Of a stretch of 64,000 bases of DNA, positions 1-8,095 are shown in pieces. How positions within the stretch are numbered: position 1 is the first letter of the stretch; each line of letters opens with the position of its first letter. The notes under the pieces are model-generated. The model did not search any database and had not been told where the DNA came from. It was given only the letters and a program-made list of their open reading frames with translations. Source of the stretch: DAOUKH01 sp965219875 (GTDB taxonomy: Bacteria; Chloroflexota; Dehalococcoidia; SHYB01); NCBI GenBank assembly GCA_965219875.1, contig CBDCOW010000001.1:372001-436000 (forward strand). The letters are read 5' to 3'. The position numbers were made by a program, and so were the translations under genes.

Positions 1-914
1 TAAGGGCGGGGGTTGCCGATGCGCTTAGCGCGGATGGCGTCCCAGTGCACCCGCTGGGCGGCGTCCCAGGCGCCGTACTCGTTGTGGGTGTAGAAGTTGG
101 GGGCCTTGACGCGGTTCCGGTAGGCGGCGCGGAGAGGGCCGACGTTGAACTGGCCGAAGCCGTTGCCGATGTGCCAGCAGATGATGTCGGTGACGCAGAG
201 CGGGCCGCGCACGATCGAGGGCAGGCGGTCGCCCTCGGCGACGTCCTCCCAGTAGCGGGGCTCGGCCCCGCGGACGTACTCGCTGGCGTAGGCCTCGTCG
301 ATCTTGGCGAGGTAGGCCTCGTCGTAGGCCGGGTCGTCGATGGTGAGGTTCTTGCCCTTCTTCTCCGACGCCTCGCGCTCGACGTGGAAGAAGTAGTTCA
401 TCAACACGCCGGTGAGCTCGCCGTGCTGGTTGACGTACTCGTTCTTGTGATGAACGACGGCCGCCTTGCCGCCGAAGCTCGTCTCCTTCTCCTCGACCTT
501 GGAGATATAAAAGCGGCGGGTGATGACGTCGCCGGGGTGGATGGGGCGGTAGAACTCCCAGGAATTGCCCGAGAGATAGTTGGGGACACCGCTGAGCGCG
601 CCGCGGCCCTTCTCACGGACGTCGGGCGGGATCGGCTTGGCGTTCACGATGCCGCAGGTGGTCATGTAAGCCGGCGGAGCGACGACTGAGCCCCAGCGGG
701 TCGTCGCGCCGTAGTCGGGGTCGGTGTGGAGGGGGTTGTCCTCGCCGTAGCCGTAGCAGTAGTGGCGGATGGAGTCCTCGGAGGCGACGGTGTTGAAGGG
801 CTTGGGGCGAGGGGCGAGGATGCCGACGCGCGCCCGCATCCGGGCGATGCCGTCGGGCGTGATCCGGCCCCGCATTTCCTTGGGTCGGCTCTTCGCGGAA
901 TGGGTCTCGGCCAT
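1..914 (-). CDS. Acyl dehydratase, MaoC / FAS1-like hot-dog family (3-prime end outside window)
   Basis: The minus-strand reading frame is open from 914 to the left edge (about 304 codons). It carries the hydratase signature GEDNPLHTDPDYG near residue 57, which fits the MaoC/(R)-specific enoyl-CoA hydratase motif with its catalytic Asp and His. The likely role is hydration of an enoyl-CoA thioester in the cytoplasm. ATG 914 is chosen because AGGAGG (927-922) lies 7 nt upstream; an ATG at 921 directly abuts that ribosome site and is less likely. The gene is divergent from the amidohydrolase at 1058. The length so far suggests a two-hot-dog protein. The exact substrate is unknown. Confidence 0.85.
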   Translation of the reverse strand, partial: MAETHSAKSRPKEMRGRITPDGIARMRARVGILAPRPKPFNTVASEDSIRHYCYGYGEDNPLHTDPDYGATTRWGSVVAPPAYMTTCGIVNAKPIPPDVREKGRGALSGVPNYLSGNSWEFYRPIHPGDVITRRFYISKVEEKETSFGGKAAVVHHKNEYVNQHGELTGVLMNYFFHVEREASEKKGKNLTIDDPAYDEAYLAKIDEAYASEYVRGAEPRYWEDVAEGDRLPSIVRGPLCVTDIICWHIGNGFGQFNVGPLRAAYRNRVKAPNFYTHNEYGAWDAAQRVHWDAIRAKRIGNPRP

Positions 915-1057
915 GGCGCATCCTCCTGAGTAACGGCGCGGTCCGAGTATAGCGTCCGGCGCGGTGGACGCCTCTGTTGGATAGCGGTAGACTACCTCTG
1001 GCCCGGCCTGATGGGCTAGGAGTAGGCCGGGGCCGATTGCAGACCACGGAGGGACCG

Positions 1058-2188
1058 ATGACCACGCAAACGAAAGTAACCTACAAGTGCGTTTCCGCGG
1101 ACTCGCACGTGAACCCGCCGCCCACCATCTACGCCGATCGCGTACCGGCGGGGTTGAAAGACCGCGCCCCGAGGGTCGAGAAGAAAGACGGCAAGGAAGT
1201 GCTGCGCTTCGAGGGCCGTGAGCAGAAGTTCATGTCCTTGGCCGGGGCCGCGGGCGCGGACTACGCCAAGCTCAAGGTCGAGAGCGACGTCGCCCAGAAG
1301 GGCCACGCCGGCGGCTGGGACCCCATGGCGCGCATCAAGGACATGGACACCGACGGCGTCGACGCCGAGGTGCTCTACGGCAGCGGCGACGGCGGCGGCG
1401 TCGAGATGAAGACGACCGACCGCGAGCTGCGCTTCGCGATGATGCAGGTCTACAACGACTGGCTGGCGGACTACTGCTCCCCCAACCCCGCGCGCCTTGT
1501 GGGCATCGCCGAGATCCCGTTCTGGGACACCGATCTGGCCATCTCCGAGGCCACGCGCGCCAAGAAGCTGGGCCTGCGCGGCGTCCTGCTCCCCTCGATC
1601 CCCGCGGTGGACACCTCCGACCCCAGCGACAAGTCGTACATCGATCCGGTCTACGAGCCGCTCTGGTCGGCCCTAGAAGACCTCGAAATGCCGATCAACT
1701 TCCACCTGGGCGGCAAGCCCCGGACCCGCGGCCTGGAGCAGATGCTGCTGGTCAGCGTCACGGTGAACAAGGCCATGATGGCCGAGCCGATGACGAGCCT
1801 GATCTTCAGCGGCGTGCTCAAGAACCATCCCAAGCTCAAGCTGGTCTCGGTCGAGAGCGGCATCGGCTGGATGGCGTTCTTGGTGGACTGGATGGACCAT
1901 AGTTGGGCGCGCCACCGCTATCACACCAAGAGCCCGTTGGATGAGCAGCCCAGCGAGATATGGCGTCGCCATATCTACGGCACGTTCATCGAGGACTATG
2001 TCGGCGTCCGCGAGCGGCACACCATCGGCATCAACCGCATCATGTGGTCCAGCGACTACCCCCACATCAACAGCACGTGGCCGAAGTCGCAGGAGTACAT
2101 CGCCAGGCACCTCGAAGACGTCCCCGAGGACGAGCGGCGCATGATCATCGCCGACAACTGCGTCGAGCTCTACAACCTCAACAGCTAG
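1058..2188 (+). CDS. Amidohydrolase family 2 protein (ACMSD-like TIM barrel)
   Basis: The 376-residue protein begins MTTQTKVTY and contains DSHV near the N-terminus, HLGG mid-protein, SVESGIGW and the C-terminal WSSDYPH segment. These are the usual metal-ligand blocks of amidohydrolase_2 (PF04909) enzymes, which hydrolyse or decarboxylate ring-cleavage products. ATG 1058 follows GGAGGGACC at about 1049-1056; an in-frame upstream ATG at 977 has no ribosome site. Two paralogs lie at 17613-18749 and 19013-20092, which suggests family expansion for catabolism. The reaction cannot be assigned more exactly from sequence. Confidence 0.88.
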   Translation: MTTQTKVTYKCVSADSHVNPPPTIYADRVPAGLKDRAPRVEKKDGKEVLRFEGREQKFMSLAGAAGADYAKLKVESDVAQKGHAGGWDPMARIKDMDTDGVDAEVLYGSGDGGGVEMKTTDRELRFAMMQVYNDWLADYCSPNPARLVGIAEIPFWDTDLAISEATRAKKLGLRGVLLPSIPAVDTSDPSDKSYIDPVYEPLWSALEDLEMPINFHLGGKPRTRGLEQMLLVSVTVNKAMMAEPMTSLIFSGVLKNHPKLKLVSVESGIGWMAFLVDWMDHSWARHRYHTKSPLDEQPSEIWRRHIYGTFIEDYVGVRERHTIGINRIMWSSDYPHINSTWPKSQEYIARHLEDVPEDERRMIIADNCVELYNLNS

Positions 2189-2220
2189 CGCGAACGCCCC
2201 TCTTCCCCAACGAAAGCGTC

Positions 2221-2250
2221 CTCACCCCTCTCCACGTGGAGAGGGGTGAG
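2221..2250. repeat. Perfect 30-bp palindrome 32 bp downstream of the amidohydrolase
   Basis: The half-site CTCACCCCTCTCCAC is followed immediately by its exact reverse complement, giving a perfect 30-bp palindrome. It could act as a strong transcription-terminating or RNA-protecting hairpin after the amidohydrolase, but no T-run follows. It resembles the CTCTCCCC/GGGGAGAG hairpins that recur elsewhere in this window, so it may be a solitary dispersed repeat. Confidence 0.7.
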
Positions 2251-2345
2251 TCTATTTCGGCCCGCGCTTCTCTAAGAAGGTCCTTGCGCAACCGGAGTGG
2301 CGCGTCCCTCGCCACCCCTGCGGCGGCCCTCTGTGACACGCCCCC

Positions 2346-2374
2346 TTGACGGCCCGCATCGTCGCTGGTAGTCT
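2346..2374 (+). promoter_or_regulatory. Candidate sigma-70 promoter
   Basis: TTGACG (2346-2351) and TAGTCT (2369-2374) are separated by 17 bp. Transcription from here would give a leader of over 400 nt before the epimerase-like gene at 2810. Only the hexamer match supports this. Confidence 0.35.
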
Positions 2375-2660
2375 AACGATAGCGAACGAACGTTCTTATC
2401 AGCCCAGCCCTCCGATGGTGGCCATCGGCCGCTAGCCCGCCCTGAGAGGGGGCGGAGTTGCACTGCCTCTACAGTGTTAGAGGGCGGTAAGAAAGTCGGT
2501 TGCGGCCCGTGAGGGCCGTCCGCCGGAGTTGCCGAAGCGGTGGACGGATTGCGGGAGAGACGGCCCCATTGCCCCTTGCCGGCAAGGGAGACGGGTCCAT
2601 TGCCTCCCACGGAATTGCGGAGACGGGACGAGCCCCGGTTACGCAAAGATCTCCAGAGGG
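2375..2660 (+). other. Hairpin-rich leader; candidate structured RNA
   Basis: This non-coding stretch between the amidohydrolase and the epimerase-like gene holds closely packed potential stems. They are CCGATGG/CCATCGG (2412-2428, 3-nt loop), CCGCCC/GGGCGG (2437-2455), CACTG/CAGTG (2461-2476), CGGCCC-GTGA-GGGCCG (2503-2518, a GNRA-type loop), GTCCGCC/GGTGGAC (2519-2545, one G-U pair) and a perfect 16-bp palindrome (2573-2588). The end of the region contains GTTACGCAAAGATCTCC, similar to one end of the IS and short elements found at 43-51 kb. I do not recognise a known riboswitch, tmRNA, RNase P RNA or SRP RNA. Confidence 0.35.
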
Positions 2661-2809
2661 GGATGAGGTTTAAGGCAGTCCCGCCTACCCTCCCTCGCCG
2701 GGGTCCGAGTGGGTTCTCCCGGCGCGTCCTACCATTCCGGCGCGGGCTGGGCTATCCTTCGCGCCGGCGCTGGGGCGTCCGCTGCATCCGGCGACGTGAG
2801 GAGGCTGTC

Positions 2810-3724
2810 ATGCTGCAAGGCGAGAAGATTCTCGTGACCGGGCCCGCGGGGCAGGTCGCGTTCCCGGTCTGCGAGGCCCTGGCGAAGGGTAACGAGGTCG
2901 TCGGGATCGCCCGCTTCAGCAACCCCGACGACCGGGCCCGCGTCGAGGCCGCCGGCGTCAAGGCGGTCAAGCTGGACTTGGGCGTGGACTCCTTCGACGC
3001 GCTCGACGACGACTTCACCTACGTCCTCAACTTCGCCGTGGTGAAGAGTCCCGGCATCGACTTCGACTACGACCTCGCGGTCAACGGCGAGGGGACTGGC
3101 CGGCTCATGTATCACACGAGGAAGGCGAAGGCCTTCCTGCACTGCTCCTCGACTGCCGTCTACAAACCCACCGGCGGGCGCAAGCTCAAGGAGACCGACC
3201 CCCTCGGCGATAGCCACGGGGTCATGGGCTTGGCGACGTACAGCATCTGCAAGATCGCCAGCGAGGTCGTCGCCCGCTTCGCCTGTACGCAGTTTGGCGT
3301 CCCCACCGTGATCGCCCGTCTCAACGTGCCCTTCGGAGACAACGGCGGCTGGCCGTACTACCACCTGCTGGCGATGTCGCAGGGGCTGCCGATTCCCGTC
3401 CACCCCTCGCTGGGCAACTACTACGCCCCGATCCATGAGGACGACGTCGTTGCTCACGTCGAGCAGCTGTTGGCGGCGGCCTCCGTCCCCGCGCTCACGT
3501 TGAACTGGGGCGGCAGCGACGAGGCGAGTATCGAGGAGTGGTGCGCCTACATGGGCGAGCTAACCGGCCTCGAACCGAAGTTCGACTACACCGAGCAGGC
3601 CCTGGGCAGCATCTCGCCAGACCCAGACAGGATGCACGAATACCTGGGCCGCACCACGGTGCATTGGAAGGACGGCCTGCGGCGCATGATCGAGGCCCGC
3701 AACCCGGAGCTGCTCCGCCGGTAA
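2810..3724 (+). CDS. NAD(P)-dependent epimerase/dehydratase family (extended SDR)
   Basis: The 304-residue extended-SDR protein begins MLQGEKILVTGPAGQVAFPV, the glycine-rich Rossmann nucleotide loop. TYSICK supplies the YxxxK pair of the family. ATG 2810 follows GAGGAGG; the frame is open upstream to 2540, but that part runs through the repeat-rich leader. A clear paralog lies at 11380-12315, and both share the segment LMYHTRK. It may oxidise, epimerise or reduce a sugar or hydroxy-acid substrate. The flavoprotein gene begins 15 nt downstream, so the two may be co-transcribed. Confidence 0.85.
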   Translation: MLQGEKILVTGPAGQVAFPVCEALAKGNEVVGIARFSNPDDRARVEAAGVKAVKLDLGVDSFDALDDDFTYVLNFAVVKSPGIDFDYDLAVNGEGTGRLMYHTRKAKAFLHCSSTAVYKPTGGRKLKETDPLGDSHGVMGLATYSICKIASEVVARFACTQFGVPTVIARLNVPFGDNGGWPYYHLLAMSQGLPIPVHPSLGNYYAPIHEDDVVAHVEQLLAAASVPALTLNWGGSDEASIEEWCAYMGELTGLEPKFDYTEQALGSISPDPDRMHEYLGRTTVHWKDGLRRMIEARNPELLRR

Positions 3725-3739
3725 GCCCCAAGAACCCCT

Positions 3740-5443
3740 ATGCGAACGACGCCGCGCCCCGACCGCGGCGGGAGGTCGGACTTGCCTGCCAAGATTCCTG
3801 CGAAGTGGGACCGTGAAGCGGATGTCGTCGTGCTTGGGTCGGGAGGCGCCGGCCTCGTGGCCGCGACATTGGCGCACGACGGCGGGGCCGAGACGCTGCT
3901 GCTGGAGAAGGCTCCGCTGATCGGCGGCACGACCGGCGTCTCCGGCGGAATGCCCTGGGTCCCCCGTAACAAGCACATGGCCGCCGTGGGCGTCGAAGAC
4001 TCCCGCGAGGACGCCCTGACCTATCTGCGCCGTCTCACCTTGGGCATCGAGCCCGATTCCTCGTTGCTCGAGGTCTACGTGGACACTGCGCACGAGATGG
4101 TCGACTACCTCGAAGCGCACACGCCGCTGCGCATGTTCTCCACAAGCTGGTTCGCCGACTACTACCACAAGTTCCCCGGCGGCAAGCAACGAGGCCGCTC
4201 CATCGAGAACCATCCCTTCGACGCCAAGCAGTTGGGCGAGTGGGCGGAGCGGCTCCGCATAAGCCCCATCTATCCGCGGATCACGATGGAGGAAGGCTCC
4301 GTCGCCACCGACCCGTCGCAGATCAACTTCTCGTTGCTGGCGGAGCGGGCCGAGAACGACGTGCGCACCATGGGGGGCGCCCTCGTTGCGTCGCTGTTCA
4401 AGGGGCTCCTCGACCGCGGCGTCGAGGCGCTGACGGAGGCGCCGGCCCGCGAGCTGGTGCTCGACAGCGACGGCGCGGTCGTCGGCGTGCGGGCCGAGTA
4501 CGAGGGCCGCGACCTCTACGTCGGCGCACGGAAGGGCGTGGTGCTCGCCACCGGCGGCTTCGAATGGAACAAGGAGTTGGTGAGCGCCTTCCTGCGGCAG
4601 GGCCTCACCCACCCGCTCAGCCCGCCGTACAACGATGGCGACGGCCTCGTGATGGCGATGGAGGCCGGGGCCGCGCTGGGGAACATGGGGCAGGCCTGGT
4701 GGAGTCCGGCAGTGGTGGACCCCACCATGGAGTTCGAGGGCCATCCCCTCGCACATACCGGCAGCGGGATCCCCACGCTCCCCGGCGCGATGTTGGTCAA
4801 CCGCGCCGGCAGGCGGTTCGTCAACGAGTGCACCACCTACATGGACCTGCCCAAGACGTTCTACAACTTCGACCCGGTGGCGCAGGAGCACCCCAACTAC
4901 CCCGCGTGGGCGATCTTCGATGACGCCTGCAAGAGCAAGAACATCATCTTCACCATGATGCCCGGCGAGCCCGCCCCGGACTGGGTCGACCAGGCGCCGA
5001 CGATCCGCGAGCTGGCGGACAGGATCGGCGTCGACCCCGACGGCCTCGAGGAGCAGGTGGCCCGCTTCAACCGGTTCGCCGCCGAGGGGGTTGACCCCGA
5101 CTTCGAGCGGGGCGCCAAGGCCTACGGGCCGCACACCGGCGGCGATTACGATCCGAAGAGGACGCTGTCCCCGCTGGAGACGCCGCCGTTCTACGCCCTC
5201 CCCATCCTCTGGGGGGCGCTGGGGACCAACGGCGGGCCGCGCATCGACGCAGATGCGCGGGTGAAGAACAACCGAGGCGGCCACATCGAGGGACTCTTCG
5301 CGGCGGGGAACGTGGCGGCGGGCGTCTTCGGCCCCACCTATCCGGGGGGCGGCGCGACGCTGGGCCCCGCGATGACGTTCGGCTACATCGCGGGGAAGGC
5401 GGCCGCGTCGCGGCCCTCGCGGGCCCTGCCGTTGGGAGGCTAG
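3740..5443 (+). CDS. FAD-dependent oxidoreductase, KstD / fumarate-reductase flavoprotein superfamily
   Basis: The 567-residue protein has an N-terminal dinucleotide fold (DVVVLGSGGAGLVAA, about residues 30-44) and TTGVSGG soon after. It also has ATGGFEWN mid-protein and a C-terminal FAD-contacting block, PTYPGGGATLGPAMTFGY. This order is typical of FAD_binding_2 enzymes such as 3-ketosteroid delta-1-dehydrogenase, which introduce a C=C bond next to a ketone. Start 3740 is the first ATG and lies 15 nt after the epimerase-like gene without a strong ribosome site. A KstD-like role fits the neighbouring CoA-catabolic genes, but the substrate is inference. Confidence 0.87.
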   Translation: MRTTPRPDRGGRSDLPAKIPAKWDREADVVVLGSGGAGLVAATLAHDGGAETLLLEKAPLIGGTTGVSGGMPWVPRNKHMAAVGVEDSREDALTYLRRLTLGIEPDSSLLEVYVDTAHEMVDYLEAHTPLRMFSTSWFADYYHKFPGGKQRGRSIENHPFDAKQLGEWAERLRISPIYPRITMEEGSVATDPSQINFSLLAERAENDVRTMGGALVASLFKGLLDRGVEALTEAPARELVLDSDGAVVGVRAEYEGRDLYVGARKGVVLATGGFEWNKELVSAFLRQGLTHPLSPPYNDGDGLVMAMEAGAALGNMGQAWWSPAVVDPTMEFEGHPLAHTGSGIPTLPGAMLVNRAGRRFVNECTTYMDLPKTFYNFDPVAQEHPNYPAWAIFDDACKSKNIIFTMMPGEPAPDWVDQAPTIRELADRIGVDPDGLEEQVARFNRFAAEGVDPDFERGAKAYGPHTGGDYDPKRTLSPLETPPFYALPILWGALGTNGGPRIDADARVKNNRGGHIEGLFAAGNVAAGVFGPTYPGGGATLGPAMTFGYIAGKAAASRPSRALPLGG

Positions 5444-5446
5444 GCC

Positions 5447-5902
5447 GTGGCGGAGGGTGAGGCCGTCCGAGACGTCGGCGCGCCAATCGAGGCGGTGTGG
5501 CGCTTCATCAGCGACATGGACAACTGGGCCCCGCTGGTGACCGGCTATCAGTCGCACGAGCGGCTGTCGGAACGCGAGTCGCTGTGGACGCTCAAGGGCC
5601 AAGTGGGACAGTTAAGCAAGGCCGTGACGTTCCACGTAGACATCACTGAGTGGGCCGAGCCGTCGAAGGTCGCGTTCACCCTCAAAGGGACGAACGACAA
5701 CGTCGCCGGATCGGGCAGCTTCAGCGCGGCGCCGGCGGACGGCGGCGCAACGAGGATGCACGTGCGCCTTGAGCTGGTGCCGGGCGGGCTGCAAGGTCCC
5801 ATGGTGAACGCGCTGCTGAAGCCCGTCCTCCCCAAGGTCTGCGACGAGTTCGCCGCGACCCTCGCGGCCGCGATCGAGGAATCGCACCGCGCCGCCGAGT
5901 GA
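5447..5902 (+). CDS. SRPBCC-fold protein, CoxG-like
   Basis: The 151-residue protein begins at GTG 5447, 3 nt after the flavoprotein stop, so the two are probably translated from one message. The N-terminal stretch VGAPIEAVWRFISDMDNWAPLVTGY and the hydrophobic C-terminal helix are characteristic of the CoxG/polyketide-cyclase-like START superfamily, which binds hydrophobic ligands or helps assemble redox enzymes. It may serve the adjacent flavoprotein or bind its substrate. No catalytic residues can be assigned. Confidence 0.8.
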   Translation: MAEGEAVRDVGAPIEAVWRFISDMDNWAPLVTGYQSHERLSERESLWTLKGQVGQLSKAVTFHVDITEWAEPSKVAFTLKGTNDNVAGSGSFSAAPADGGATRMHVRLELVPGGLQGPMVNALLKPVLPKVCDEFAATLAAAIEESHRAAE

Positions 5903-5914
5903 CGCGCGTGCGGG

Positions 5915-7105
5915 CTAGCGGAAGCGGCCGAAGCGGGGGAGCGGGCCGCCCATGAGGGGGCGGGCGTAGTCGCGGAAGAGGCGCGTGGGGAACTCGGTGA
6001 CCGGCTCGGAGAAGCCCTCGGGGAGCAAGCGCTCCTTGCCCGCCATGGCCTCCAGCGGAGCGAGGCCGACGCCGCACCGATAGGGGCCTTCGGGGGCGCG
6101 CACCAGCGTGACCACCTTGCCGCTCTCGCCCTGCAGGGCGTAGCGCACCGCCGCCTCGCCCACCATCCGCGCCTCGCGGGCATCGACCCGAGAGACGGTC
6201 GGGGCCATCGACCGCGCCAGCATCCCAGGCTTAGTGAAATTGGCACGTACCTTCAGACGCCGGCTCGCCAAGCGAGACAGATAGTGCGCCGGGCTGGGCC
6301 AGTAGGCGTGGCCGAACTCATCGACGAAGTCGGGCTCACCGCCGGCCCCCAGCGGCCCGTCGGGGCCCTTGGCATTCTCGGCGACGACCGCGACGGCGTG
6401 GCCGAACTTGGTCATCGCCTCGTCAAGCAGGGCCAGAAAGCGGTCCTCGTGGGCCACCCTCTCCGGGCTGACGATCGCGTGCGGTGCATCGCGCTCCTCA
6501 CGCTTGCCCATGCCCGACGACACTGCGAGCCACGCCGCGTTGCGCCCCATCGCTTCCATGACCAGGATCGGGCGGTCGACGCCCATAGCCTCGGCGTCCC
6601 GGGCGGTGCTCATCGTCGCGAGGGCGAGGTAGCGCGCCGCGCTGCCGAAGCCGGGGCAGTGGTCTGTCGCCGGGAGGTCGTTGTCGACGGTCTTGGGCAC
6701 ACCCATCACCGTGAGCGGGTAGTCCCGCTTCCGCGCCGCTTCGCCGAAGAGGCGGGCGTTCTCGGCGGAGTCGTTGCCGCCGATGCTGATCAGGCAGGTG
6801 ACGTTATGCGACTGAAGAGCCTCGAAGACGGCGGGGAGGTCTTCGTCGGTGATCTTGCGGCGCGCCGTGCCCAACGCCGACCCCGGCGTGCGGGCGACCG
6901 CGCGCCAGACGGACTTCGGCTGAGCGGACAGGTCGATGAACTTCCCGTCGATGAGGCCGCGGGGCCCGTGGTCGGCCCCAAGGACGCGCTCGAACGCCCC
7001 GCTGCGCTCGGCCTCGTGGAACACGCCGGCCAGACTCTGGTTGATGACGTGCGTAGGCCCACCGGACTGCAGCACGAGCAGCGATCCCTTGCGTCCTTTC
7101 GGCAT
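5915..7105 (-). CDS. pfp: 6-phosphofructokinase, pyrophosphate-dependent type
   Basis: The 396-residue protein has the phosphofructokinase layout: GGPTHVINQ at the N-terminus, GGND at 109-112, PKTVDND at 137-143, GRNAAW and a C-terminal half with PTVSRVDAREA. GGND (rather than the GGDGS of ATP enzymes) and the Lys in PKTVDND are marks of PPi-dependent enzymes. It would interconvert fructose 6-phosphate and fructose 1,6-bisphosphate, reversibly, in glycolysis or gluconeogenesis. It converges with the CoxG-like gene and diverges from the inositol-monophosphatase-like gene. Confidence 0.92.
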   Translation of the reverse strand: MPKGRKGSLLVLQSGGPTHVINQSLAGVFHEAERSGAFERVLGADHGPRGLIDGKFIDLSAQPKSVWRAVARTPGSALGTARRKITDEDLPAVFEALQSHNVTCLISIGGNDSAENARLFGEAARKRDYPLTVMGVPKTVDNDLPATDHCPGFGSAARYLALATMSTARDAEAMGVDRPILVMEAMGRNAAWLAVSSGMGKREERDAPHAIVSPERVAHEDRFLALLDEAMTKFGHAVAVVAENAKGPDGPLGAGGEPDFVDEFGHAYWPSPAHYLSRLASRRLKVRANFTKPGMLARSMAPTVSRVDAREARMVGEAAVRYALQGESGKVVTLVRAPEGPYRCGVGLAPLEAMAGKERLLPEGFSEPVTEFPTRLFRDYARPLMGGPLPRFGRFR

Positions 7106-7270
7106 CGGTAAGTTCTCCCTATTCCGTGCGCCGCCGCTATGGCGTTGCTACTTCCATTCTACGATTGCCCGCCACTAGGCCTCAGTCCGGCCGCGCCGCC
7201 GACGGATATCCGAAGGGGTGTGATAGACTTCACGTTCGGCGTGCCCCGTCCGAGGCCGCGGCGTCCCTTC

Positions 7271-8095
7271 ATGGCGGATATTCCACGTTCCCGCAGCGGC
7301 AAACAGGTCGGCGATGTCGCCCTTCCCCTCCTCCGTGAGGCAGGCGCGCTGCTTCTCGACCGTTTCCACGACGAAAAGAACGTGCGCGAGAAGGGGCGCG
7401 CCAATATCGTCACCGACGTGGACTTCGAGGCCGAGGCGCTGATCTTGGAGCGCCTCCGCGCCGAGTACCCCGACTTCGGCGTACTCGCGGAGGAGTCGGG
7501 CGAGAGCGGGAGCGCGGCGTCCCCCTACGTGTGGATCGTCGATCCGCTGGACGGCACGCGGAACTACGCCATCGGCGTCCCCTACTTCGCCACAACCATC
7601 GCCCTTGCACACGACGGCGAGGTGCTCTACGGCGCTACCTACGATCCCTCGCGCGCCGAGATGTTCGAAGCGCATCGCGGCGGCGGCGCCGTCTGCAACG
7701 GGCGCCCTCTGTGCGTCTCCGATAGGACGAGCCTGAGCGCCGCCACGCTGGCCACCGACATGGGCTACGACGACGCCATGGCCGGCTTCGCGCTGCAGCT
7801 GCTCGACCGGCTCTGGCCGGGGATGCAGGCGGTCCGCATCATGGGGTCGGCGGCGCTCGGGCTGGCCTACGCCGCCTCGGGGCGCGCCGATATCTACTTC
7901 CACCACTGCCTCGCGCCGTGGGACATCGCGGCGGGCGTGCTGATCGCCCAGGAGTCCGGCGCGGTGGTCACCGACCGGAACGGCGCGCCGATCTCGCTGG
8001 AAAGCCCCTCCATCATCGTCGCTAACGAAACGCTCAAGGCCGAGTTCCTGCGCATCACCGAGGGCCTGCCCTGGCGCGAGGGGCCGGGCGGCTAG
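7271..8095 (+). CDS. Inositol monophosphatase family protein
   Basis: The 274-residue protein has the metal-binding motifs of the family: AEES (73-76), WIVDPLDGT (88-96) and APWDIAAGVLIAQESG near the C-terminus. It should dephosphorylate a small phosphate ester such as inositol phosphate, fructose 1,6-bisphosphate or PAP. ATG 7271 begins at the point where family homology starts. The frame extends upstream to 7139 through a probable promoter region and is not used. The 3-prime end overlaps the convergent Fic gene by 4 nt. Confidence 0.88.
   Translation: MADIPRSRSGKQVGDVALPLLREAGALLLDRFHDEKNVREKGRANIVTDVDFEAEALILERLRAEYPDFGVLAEESGESGSAASPYVWIVDPLDGTRNYAIGVPYFATTIALAHDGEVLYGATYDPSRAEMFEAHRGGGAVCNGRPLCVSDRTSLSAATLATDMGYDDAMAGFALQLLDRLWPGMQAVRIMGSAALGLAYAASGRADIYFHHCLAPWDIAAGVLIAQESGAVVTDRNGAPISLESPSIIVANETLKAEFLRITEGLPWREGPGG

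Noticed and set aside
2383..2396. LexA/SOS-box-like site CGAACGAACGTTCT
   Set aside because: It matches the Gram-positive CGAACN4GTTCG pattern except at the last base, but the next gene is over 400 bp away and unrelated to DNA repair, so chance is likely.
2519..2560. tRNA-like segment (GCCGAAGCGGT resembles a D-arm)
   Set aside because: No anticodon stem, T-loop or acceptor pairing can be built around it.
3560..5602. A 680-codon minus-strand open frame opposite the flavoprotein gene
   Set aside because: It has low-complexity, Arg/Gly/Val-rich content, no motif, and lies antisense to a well-supported FAD enzyme. High GC keeps such frames open.
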